A DNA stretch of 64,000 nucleotides from Kalmanozyma brasiliensis GHG001 (taxonomy: Eukaryota; Basidiomycota; Ustilaginomycetes; Ustilaginales): positions 434,001-498,000 of the forward strand of contig NW_015961953.1 in the NCBI RefSeq assembly GCF_000497045.1, written 5' to 3'. The translations under genes were made by a program, and so were the position numbers. The notes beneath the pieces are model-generated. The model saw only the letters and a list, made by a program, of their open reading frames with translations, did no database searches and was not told where the DNA came from. Within the stretch, counting starts at the first letter, position 1; every line of letters begins with the position of its first letter. Of the stretch, positions 56,190 through 64,000 are shown piece after piece.

Positions 56190-58724
56190 CTATGGCGCAG
56201 CAGCCGACTTGGCAGCACTGTGTACAGAAACGTACTGACGGACAGGCTTGACTCGCTGCTGATCTGCGACAGCAGAGTGCAAGCTTCCACGCTGGCTCAA
56301 AGTCAACGAGGCGGATCGGGCGGCGCTCTTCAGCGAGCCGTTGGAGGCCGCAGATCGAATCAAACCGGCTTTGACAGCGGTGGTGCCGGAGTACGAACGT
56401 GGCCGGTCGCCGCTGCTATCCGAATGCGAATGAATCTTAGCAGGGTGTGCTCTTGGTGTCGCAGCGCCAGCGCTGGCTAGTCTCTGCTTGGGCTTCATTC
56501 CCACAGCAAGCCCCGAGTGACCGAAGCGACCACTGACTCGTTCGGTCGAGGTGACCATCTGGTCCGCAGACGCGTTACGGGACTCGGACGAAACGGAAGA
56601 GGTCTTGCGACGAAGTGTGTCCTTTGCTGTACTTCCGTTGCTGAGAGTGCTCAAAGTGCGAGATGCGAGACTGTCCGTCAACGGTGATGCCCGCGTTTCG
56701 GTTGAAGAATAGGAAGGCCAGATGGACGATTGGGGCACTATAGGCGTGTCAACCTGTCGGCGCTCCTCGTCTGATGTGCAAAGCTGGCCCAAAGCTACCT
56801 CGAGCTCGGCAAGTTCTCTGAGATCTGCGCTGCTCGTCACACGCGACTCGTCGTCAGACGTGTCATTGTCTGCTTCCTCGCGAGTCAAGGAACCTGCCAT
56901 GCTGAAAGCGGCATAGGATCCGGCCCTTTCCTGCTCTGCACTGTGCCGAAGCTCGAACGAGCCGGCCGTAAGCACGCCACTAGTTGTTTCCCCCGCTTCA
57001 GCCTCGTCCTTGGAGCGTCTATCCGACGCCCGCTGGGCTGGTGATTGTCGTAGCGCTGCTGCCTCGTGCAATTTGCGAATGTCGCTCAGGTTGCCAGTGC
57101 TGCCGATCATGCCGCGAGCCGAGGCAGGTGTGTTGCTGTTGGAGCGATGTGGTGTAGCAGCGGGTATCAAGTCGCTTGGATCCGGTTTGCGCATCTTTGT
57201 GTTGAGCTTGGGGAGAGCGTAGTTGACGCTCTTGCGCGTTCGCCTGGTTCGGCCAGTCTGCGACTCGAGATCGGCGTCTGCTGCGAAATTCGACGGCGTC
57301 GCATCGATCGCAGCGGTGAAAAGTCGTGCTGGGGTAGGCATGGGGTCCTCGGACTCGTTGCTGGCGCTTTTGCGTTTACGCAGGCTTGGACTGCGTGCTC
57401 CTGAACGTCTACTGCCGAGGGACAGCCCATGCTGGTCGGGATGCGCTTCCGAAGCGGGAGTGCGCTTCTTTCGTGGTGTGGTATCAGTGAGGGTGGCATG
57501 CTCGTAGAGATGCAGCCCGAGCCCTATTTGGTCATGGAACGAGGATGGAGACACAGCGTTGGTGATGTCGGCAAAGGCTCTGGTGGGCTGGCGATGTGGG
57601 CTGTGATTAGAAGCATAGTCGCTTCCTCGATACACCAAGACACCATCCATGTTTTCGGAATTGGTCTCCGATGGCAGATAGGGATCCGAACTAGGTGCTG
57701 GCGTGCAACAAGTTGAGTCAGCCCTCGAGGACTGGTGTTGATTGAAGTCGTGCGGAGCGATCAACCCGCTCTGTCTGCGACTCGACTTGCGCCCTGATCT
57801 GCGGAGCATCTGGCTACTTTGCATCTGAGCTGCGTAGTAGTCGCCAGAGGTGCTGCCGTGATGCGGATTTACTGGAGCAGGTCCGTTGGGCCAGTCAATT
57901 GCGTCTGAGAGAGGCCATTGATGAGACGTCTCGGCCGCGATACCAGCCTCGAGCGCCATTGGAAGCTTAGGGCTGCCCATGGGAGAAGGTGGTTGAGCCA
58001 TGTCGAGAAGAGTGGCAGCGCCATCAGTACTTGCGTGGGAGCCTATGCCGGAAGGGAAGGTCGACTGTTGAGCAATAAAAGCTTCGAAGTGCGGTTCCCC
58101 TACGTTCAGATGTGCGTCAGCCGTTGTTGCGGACACGGTGTTGTGAAGGATGGTTGGATGATGCAACTTGTCGTCTGAGCGGAAGCTTTCCTCGGTCAGG
58201 CTGTGGAGCTGACCGTATGGAGCCTGAGCCACGGATTTGTATAGACTGCTTTGAGGCAGCGGATGTTCCACGACGATCCTCTTGGATTCGGGAAGAGGCG
58301 GAGACTCGTCCAGCTTGAGCATTTCGAGAAAAGTGGGGGCGAGACCCGTGGTCTGAGCAAGCGTCCTGCCGATCGCCATCCAGCCAGCGCGAACCGAGCT
58401 CATAGCTTTGCGCAGCTGCTCGACCTCAAGCGTGAGTGCGAGGGTTTGGACCTCCTTGTCGACCTTTTCTTGCTCGAGCGTTTGAATGCGAGATTCGAGC
58501 TCTCGCTGGCGCTGTGCGTACTGGGCGTTTGACTTGATGATCTCGCGATTCTGAGATATGTGCTTGCGTTTGAATTGCTCAAAGTTGTCGAGGATGGAGT
58601 CGATATTGGGCAAGAGCATGGTGGCGGAGCGGCTGGAAGAAAGGGAGTAGGTTGTGCCATTGTTTGCGACTGGACCTGGCAGGCTGGCGCTGAGCCGTAC
58701 CTCGCGACGAGTAGCTGGTGGCAT
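56190..58724 (-). CDS. Shugoshin, centromeric cohesin protector
   Basis: An 844-residue shugoshin. The N-terminal coiled coil (about 40-110) contains LDNFEQFKRKHISQNREIIKSNAQ, the family signature, which recruits the PP2A phosphatase that protects cohesin at centromeres. The basic C-terminal SGO motif is at about residues 487-515 (57181-57262 on the plus strand): TGRTRRTRKSVNYALPKLNTK, which binds phosphorylated histone H2A near centromeres. The rest is disordered and Ser-rich. Unusually, about 330 residues follow the SGO motif, whereas in yeasts it lies close to the C-terminus. The ATG at 58724 (MPPATRREVRLS) is used; the longer frame starts with GTG at 58778. EMC6 lies 215 bases downstream on the same strand. 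Divergent from Rap1. Confidence 0.9.
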   Translation of the reverse strand: MPPATRREVRLSASLPGPVANNGTTYSLSSSRSATMLLPNIDSILDNFEQFKRKHISQNREIIKSNAQYAQRQRELESRIQTLEQEKVDKEVQTLALTLEVEQLRKAMSSVRAGWMAIGRTLAQTTGLAPTFLEMLKLDESPPLPESKRIVVEHPLPQSSLYKSVAQAPYGQLHSLTEESFRSDDKLHHPTILHNTVSATTADAHLNVGEPHFEAFIAQQSTFPSGIGSHASTDGAATLLDMAQPPSPMGSPKLPMALEAGIAAETSHQWPLSDAIDWPNGPAPVNPHHGSTSGDYYAAQMQSSQMLRRSGRKSSRRQSGLIAPHDFNQHQSSRADSTCCTPAPSSDPYLPSETNSENMDGVLVYRGSDYASNHSPHRQPTRAFADITNAVSPSSFHDQIGLGLHLYEHATLTDTTPRKKRTPASEAHPDQHGLSLGSRRSGARSPSLRKRKSASNESEDPMPTPARLFTAAIDATPSNFAADADLESQTGRTRRTRKSVNYALPKLNTKMRKPDPSDLIPAATPHRSNSNTPASARGMIGSTGNLSDIRKLHEAAALRQSPAQRASDRRSKDEAEAGETTSGVLTAGSFELRHSAEQERAGSYAAFSMAGSLTREEADNDTSDDESRVTSSADLRELAELEVALGQLCTSDEERRQVDTPIVPQSSIWPSYSSTETRASPLTDSLASRTLSTLSNGSTAKDTLRRKTSSVSSESRNASADQMVTSTERVSGRFGHSGLAVGMKPKQRLASAGAATPRAHPAKIHSHSDSSGDRPRSYSGTTAVKAGLIRSAASNGSLKSAARSASLTLSQRGSLHSAVADQQRVKPVRQYVSVHSAAKSAAAP

Positions 58725-60145
58725 GTTGGCGACCTCTTGACGAGCGCCACAAGCTGGCTTGAGTTGTCCAGCCTGCACCGAAGGCCATGCGACAGCCGAT
58801 CAAAGTACCGCCCTGATGATAGTGTCGAGGACTGGAAGCTGATACATTGGCGAGACAGACGAGTACGGTGATCAGATTGAGCATCCAAACATGGTGGAGA
58901 GGCTCCACCTCCGAGCCAAGTGATGTGGAGGACGAGTGGAAGAGGTCGGCCAGGAGCTGAAGACGTAGAACGGTTCTAGGTGTCGGCTCGAGAAGGAAGA
59001 TGGGTATCTGCGCGTTGACGGTCGGATAAGATAGTGTACCGATGATGACCGCGTCTTGTGAGCGTGTGAGTCGACGGGTGAATGCAGTGGGAAGTCTTGT
59101 TCTACGAGGGTCAAGTTGACGAAGTGTCGAGGATGAAGCGCAGCTGAGAGCAATTTGACAAAAAGTGTTGGTCTTTGCTTTCGGCTAAGCGGGGGGAAAA
59201 AGAGAGAACAACACTCTGCGCTGCTCTGCTTGCGCTCACCTCGCTTTCTTCTGGACCACACCTTGCAGATGAAATGCGCATAGAAGATGCTCATCCTGAC
59301 GCAACAGCGCTGAGTGTGACAGATGACTATGTTCCTCGGGTGCGCACAGCCATTGCCAATTGTGACGATAGCGAAGGGATGCTGTCGTAAGATCACAATT
59401 CTTAACTTTCAGCTGGTCACACTCTTGCTCAAGCTCAGAATTGGCGGCGAGATCAGATGGATGACACACAGGCAAATTACGGAAGCGGATCTTGCGCACT
59501 GTGACTTGGTTCATGAGACCATCTTGGCAGGCCCATTCAGAGCCTGCCGGGATTGCCGAGCGCGAAGATTGAAGGCAGCAGGCGCACCGCCCATCTTCCG
59601 AAGCTTTGTCACCCTCTCCCTCTCTCGTGTCACATCGACAAGCTCAAGATGGCGGCAAGTTCGTCCAATGTCACATCAAACAGAGTCTCTTGACTGCTGA
59701 TTCAATAGCGTTGTACTGTTCCGAAGACAAGGTGGTTGAGATGAAAGGACAGCTACGCCCTCTGAGTGCTCTTTCAAAAAGAGGCAGCGTACCGCGTTCC
59801 GTGCCCGCTTCAGTCACGTGCCTTGAGCCCTTTTTTTTCGAGTGGGACCCTGAGCTGCAGCCTCTTGCCCTCAACGCGACGGTCACCTTTGGCTGGCTGA
59901 GACGCGCACTGAGACCGGATTTCGGTTCTTCCTGCTCACAGCTCAGCCGCTTCTCGAGGGTGGAGGACTTCTCCAACGCCTCAGCCACCTTTGACCCTCC
60001 TCCGCGAGCCTTGATCACGCTTTGCTACACTCTACCACTCAACACGCCTATGCCTATCTTCGCATCCACATAGCCTTGCTTGGCCATCCGGGCTGCCCAT
60101 ATCCAACGCTCTGCTGCTATCAGAACTCCCTCGACACTTGCAGCC
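58725..60145. promoter_or_regulatory. Divergent promoter, shugoshin / Rap1
   Basis: About 1.4 kb between divergent starts with no supported gene. Frames at 58872-59396 (minus) and 59606-60073 (plus) lack domain features. A homopolymer T8 occurs near 59830. Confidence 0.45.
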
Positions 60146-63100
60146 ATGAGTGCATCCAGAGAGAGCAGCGAGTTTGTCGACCCAGCACCCCGGCCGCCTC
60201 GCGCTGATCGGTCGGCCGAAGCCTCCACATCTCGAGTCACACTCACCGACTCGGCTACCACCATGGACAGGCCACGCATAGAGCTGCTGAATGGCAATGA
60301 CGACGACGGCGCTGATGCATCAGCAAGTACAACTCAAGCGCAAATCAACGGCGACGCATCGGCCAACGATGGTCGGAAGCCAGCGTCTGGCAAAAGTACT
60401 CCCTCGCGCAATGCTTCACCATCCAGCGCCAAGATCTTCCGCAAGAGCACCGATCCCAGTGTGCCGCTCCGAATCTATCTTACCACCGAGCTGCCACACA
60501 CAATGATGCGGAAGCTCACCATCGACATTCGCTCTCATGGTGGCGCCGTAGCAACCGCCTTCGCCAAATCCGACTTGATCGTCGTCGACCCAGCACATGT
60601 CACTTCCAAGAAACACCTTCGAGATGCTAGTCAGATGGGTGAACCTATTCCCGTCGTTGGCATGGACTACATCCGCGACAGCGTCTCACAAGGGCTACAA
60701 CTCAACATCGACGACCCAAAGTATAGGTTCACCGGTAAAGACCTGCACGTCGCAGCAGGCACGGCTCGCTCCAAGAACGGTCGCAACGCTTTCACCGAGA
60801 GCGACCGCCAAGCCATCATCGACTACTTCATCGACAAGCCCCAAGAGACGTGGAGCTTGAACACGGCTGCACGTCAGCTAGCAGCGCAGATTCCGACGCA
60901 CAGCCATGCCAGCTTTCAATCCTATCTTCAGGCCAATTTCGAGACCGGCTGGAATCTCAAGGAAAAGATCCTCGCTGCACGTCGCGCTGCCATCGAGGCA
61001 GAGCCCTCCGAGCTTCAGGCACGCATCTTCCGATCCCAGTACACAGCCTCGCCTAGCCTCGCCGAACAGTCTGCTCCCTCAGACGGCTGGCCTCGCGTCT
61101 CGCCACCAGCCGACGCGGAGAACGAAGAAGCCGATGTGTCTGTGCCCGAGGCTCCTGCGTCCAGGTCTGCGGTCGAGGCATCCAGTCAGGCCGAGGACGA
61201 CGAAGAAGAGCTTCAAGTCCGACACCCAGAGCCCGGCTCAGCACTCGACAACGTAGAGCGAAGCCCCACCAAAGTCAAGCAGACAGTCGAGTATCCCTCG
61301 TCGGAGCAATCTTCGCTCGGCACGAGCCCGCCGCCATCACTGCCTCCAGGGCAAAGATTGCCAGGCACGCAGGCGTACCGATCTACTCCTCCAGTAGACG
61401 AAGAATCCGATCCGGAGCACTTCTCTCCTCGCATCTTGAGCGAGCTGCAACGCGAAGAAGCATCCCGACAGCAGCCATCGCAGAACGGCAAGCAGAAAGG
61501 TCGCCGCAGAAGGCACTCGAGCGAGTCTTCCGACGACTCCGACTTGGACCAGCCCGAAGCGGACAACGACGAGGACCTCCTCGCCACAGGCTCTGCGCCA
61601 AATCAAGCCGCTCAACAGAAGGAAGTCGCAGCAGAGAACTTTGATGAGGCAGAGTGGAACGGCTCAAGACGCCACGACCTCAAGGCCGCTCGACAAAAAG
61701 TGCTAGAAGAGATGGGCCAAAATGAGACGCCCATCGAGTACAGGCGGATCAGGTTCACAGCCAATGAAAAGGAAGCGCTTCCCCAGAAGCTCTTCGAGCA
61801 CGTCCTGGCGCAAGATCCACAATTACCATCCTCGACGGTGGACTTTCTATTGGCAAAGCCAGACGATGCCTTTTGGAATCGTCTTGCTGCTGAACATCCA
61901 ACTCATTCAGCGGCCTCATGGCGCAGCCACTACCTGAAGAACAGACAGATCTACATCGACGCCATCGCGGTTCACATTCGAGAACACACTAAAGGCGATC
62001 ACGAAAGCGAAGAGGAAAGCCAGGAAGAAGGCAACGGCAGTAGCTCGGACCGAGAAGATGCCCAGCCCCACAGTGCCCAACAAGATGAGCGGCTGCAAAC
62101 GTCTGACCAGGCAGGTCCGTCGACCCTGGCCGCAGGGGCAGCAGACACGCATTCCCAGCAGCGTGTGGTGACGTATGACGGCTCGCACATTTCGGATGAT
62201 ATCAGCATCCCTGCGGACGGTATCGTCGTCATGATCCCATTGGCTCCAAGTCAGCGAGCATCACGAACGCCCAAGACACCGGTACAGGCAGCTGACGCGG
62301 AAGAAGACGAGGAGGCTGTGGTGGGCGAAGAGGACGCGGCGGTGCGGGAAGCGGAGAACGATGTGCAGGAAGCGGTGCAGGATCAGGTGCAAGAAGAGCA
62401 GGAGGGGATGGAGGACGATGAGGACGAATGGCCAGAGGTACCACCACCGCCTCCCATCGAAGACGAAGAAGACGATGCGATGCAGGTCGAAGCCGAGACA
62501 GATGCCATTCCGACCAGTCCGGCACTCGGAGGTGAGGATCAGGAGGAGGATGCTTTCGAGCCGATCGAGTCTGAAGTCGACGTATCGAGTGCAGACGACG
62601 AAAGTGATGCCTCGGCTGCATCGGAGGAACCTGCAGACGGAGAACGCGACCGTTCGCTCTCGAAAGCAGCGTCACCAGAGATAGCAACTCCGACACGCCC
62701 TGCACAGACCCGCACAGCCGAGGCGGTCGAGGCTGGAACACCTGTGCTTGCTCAACACCGCGCTGCAACCTTCTACGACTTCACGATGGACAGTGACGAA
62801 GAAGACCGCATTCGCAAGGCACGCTCCCGTCCTTCGCTGCCGAACCCGGTGTCTCATCAGCGCGATCCCTCGCCTCGACTTCGAAGGTCACCCATCACCA
62901 GTCAGCGAGTCACCAGTCACTTTGCCACGCCTCGAAGGAGCCCAGGCGTGGCGGCAGCTCGTCGTGTTCAACTTTCGATCCGGCAACAAGAGGACGATCG
63001 AGCTCAACGCACCAGAGAATGGGCACGAAGCGTCTCTGCAGAGTCATCGTCCGCCTCGCCTGAACGCGTTGCTGAGGCAGAGCCGGTTGCAGTGACCGAA

Positions 63101-63712
63101 TCGACGCGCTCTCGCGCCAGTCGCATCGATCATGCACCTATGCTTGGAGCCGCTCGCACAGCTGAGCTGACACCGACACGTCGGCCAGACCGACCGCAGC
63201 AAACGTCAATGCTTTCAGCAGGACGCAGTCCAGCCGCGCTCGCCTCCGAAAGCCCTCGGTCAGTGGCGCTTCGAACAGACCAAGTGGCGCGAAGGGTACC
63301 CCGACCTGGTATCGACGCCGCACGCCAGCAGTATCGTGCAGAGGTTGACCGCTTCCGTAACGACTTTGGCCTGGACAAGGCTCAGCTGCGCAATCTGCTC
63401 ATGCGCTTCAATGCAAGTGTCAAGGATGCTCGCAGCTATATCGGTGATTGGCTCGGGGAGATGGAGGAGGCGTACGGCGTGGACGCAGCGGTCGCTTCCG
63501 AATACGTCAAGACGTCGCAGGGCGACTTCCAACAGGCCGAGACCTTCTTGAGGCTGGCAGCGGTCATTCGCTCGAGCAACACTCCAGATCGTTCTCGCAG
63601 CAGCCTAACTAGAAGTCCGTCGAAGCGTCAAGCTCGGGACGATGATCGCAGCTTTGATCGCTTCGACCGTGACGGTGCTCGAGCGGGGTCTGCCAAGCGC
63701 TCCCGCCGATGA
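60146..63712 (+). CDS. Telomere protein Rap1 (BRCT, two Myb-like, C-terminal domain)
   Basis: An 1188-residue Rap1 homologue; the family binds shelterin-like partners or telomeric DNA and controls telomere length and silencing. A BRCT domain spans about 104-195 (VPLRIYLTTELPHTMMRKL, then IVVDPAHVTSKKHLRDA, and VVGMDYIRDSVSQG). A Myb-like domain follows directly at ~212-292 (NAFTESDRQAIIDYF, ETWSLNTAARQLA, TGWNLKEKIL), as in Rap1 proteins. A second Myb-like block is at ~530-605 (RIRFTANEKEALPQKLF, FWNRLAAEHPTHSAASWR). A long acidic Ser-rich linker leads to a helical C-terminal domain at ~1058-1145 (RNDFGLDKAQLRNLLMRFN) in the position of the RCT. The ATG at 60146 is used; an upstream in-frame start at 60080 is TTG. 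Low-complexity sections are Glu/Asp-rich (~700-850). Confidence 0.85.
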   Translation: MSASRESSEFVDPAPRPPRADRSAEASTSRVTLTDSATTMDRPRIELLNGNDDDGADASASTTQAQINGDASANDGRKPASGKSTPSRNASPSSAKIFRKSTDPSVPLRIYLTTELPHTMMRKLTIDIRSHGGAVATAFAKSDLIVVDPAHVTSKKHLRDASQMGEPIPVVGMDYIRDSVSQGLQLNIDDPKYRFTGKDLHVAAGTARSKNGRNAFTESDRQAIIDYFIDKPQETWSLNTAARQLAAQIPTHSHASFQSYLQANFETGWNLKEKILAARRAAIEAEPSELQARIFRSQYTASPSLAEQSAPSDGWPRVSPPADAENEEADVSVPEAPASRSAVEASSQAEDDEEELQVRHPEPGSALDNVERSPTKVKQTVEYPSSEQSSLGTSPPPSLPPGQRLPGTQAYRSTPPVDEESDPEHFSPRILSELQREEASRQQPSQNGKQKGRRRRHSSESSDDSDLDQPEADNDEDLLATGSAPNQAAQQKEVAAENFDEAEWNGSRRHDLKAARQKVLEEMGQNETPIEYRRIRFTANEKEALPQKLFEHVLAQDPQLPSSTVDFLLAKPDDAFWNRLAAEHPTHSAASWRSHYLKNRQIYIDAIAVHIREHTKGDHESEEESQEEGNGSSSDREDAQPHSAQQDERLQTSDQAGPSTLAAGAADTHSQQRVVTYDGSHISDDISIPADGIVVMIPLAPSQRASRTPKTPVQAADAEEDEEAVVGEEDAAVREAENDVQEAVQDQVQEEQEGMEDDEDEWPEVPPPPPIEDEEDDAMQVEAETDAIPTSPALGGEDQEEDAFEPIESEVDVSSADDESDASAASEEPADGERDRSLSKAASPEIATPTRPAQTRTAEAVEAGTPVLAQHRAATFYDFTMDSDEEDRIRKARSRPSLPNPVSHQRDPSPRLRRSPITSQRVTSHFATPRRSPGVAAARRVQLSIRQQEDDRAQRTREWARSVSAESSSASPERVAEAEPVAVTESTRSRASRIDHAPMLGAARTAELTPTRRPDRPQQTSMLSAGRSPAALASESPRSVALRTDQVARRVPRPGIDAARQQYRAEVDRFRNDFGLDKAQLRNLLMRFNASVKDARSYIGDWLGEMEEAYGVDAAVASEYVKTSQGDFQQAETFLRLAAVIRSSNTPDRSRSSLTRSPSKRQARDDDRSFDRFDRDGARAGSAKRSRR

Positions 63713-64000
63713 GCTTTCCACTGGCCCCTTTCCTCGAACAATGTCTCTTGTAACACTATCAGCGACCAGCAAGGTAACTCTATGTACGATCATTGCTCTG
63801 CATCAACTACTGTACTTTCATCTAAGGCACCATCAGGTTCTATTGGGTGCCGAGTGAGTGCTGAGGGCGGCTTGTCGAAAGGAGAGCCCGAGAAGCCACA
63901 TCAAGATCGGCCCGATCGACCGAGATTTTCTTCAGATTTGCGAAGAGTGGAGGCGAAGCCGGAAATTTTGGCAGCGAGAAGAATCTCAAAACGTTGATCC
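63713..64000. other. Right-edge flank after Rap1
   Basis: 288 bases with no gene recognised. Confidence 0.4.

Noticed and set aside
58725..58778. 18-codon extension of shugoshin
   Set aside because: The extension begins with GTG, not ATG.

Overview
This window looks like nuclear DNA of a smut fungus (Ustilaginales; an Ustilago/Sporisorium/Moesziomyces-type genome). The evidence is GC-rich, almost intron-free coding sequence; long proteins full of Ser/Ala/acidic low-complexity stretches; basidiomycete versions of housekeeping proteins; and CT-rich leaders with TATA boxes upstream of many ATGs. Species assignment is inference. I found no tRNA, rRNA, CRISPR, transposase or LTR element.

Left block (1-22 kb) is mostly conserved housekeeping DNA. 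It holds the N-terminus of an Arg/Ser-rich protein running off the left edge, a DEAH-box ribosome-biogenesis helicase (DHR1/DHX37 type), a THEM2-like thioesterase, a DapA-family aldolase, a mitochondrial IND1/NUBPL-type P-loop NTPase that lacks the usual CxxC, a DNA ligase I with extra acidic insertions, and a 2020-residue protein kinase.

Middle block (22-47 kb) is gene-poor and looks lineage-specific. It has a small single-pass membrane protein, a possible 43-residue micro-protein, a secreted CE1 esterase, three paralogues of a polytopic membrane protein family (two in tandem, one inverted about 14 kb away), an acyltransferase-3 membrane protein, a 6.2-kb stretch with no recognisable gene but AT-rich islands and palindromes, a DnaJ-zinc-finger-like (SSUH2-like) protein, and two secreted paralogues, one with an extra C-terminal module. 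The secreted proteins and repeated local duplications make this the most accessory-looking part of the window.

Right block (48-64 kb) is compact and conserved again: a mitochondrial CECR5-like HAD hydrolase, a TMEM53/DUF829 protein, an MFS monocarboxylate-type transporter, the splicing factor SF3B4/Hsh49, the spliced gene for EMC6 (two introns, 11-nt last exon, reconstructed here), shugoshin, and the telomere protein Rap1 (BRCT, two Myb-like domains, C-terminal helical domain). Shugoshin and Rap1 are divergently arranged neighbours.

No single obviously new multi-gene system is visible. The best leads are the membrane-protein family, the secreted module pair, the CxxC-less IND1, the gene desert and the micro-ORF.
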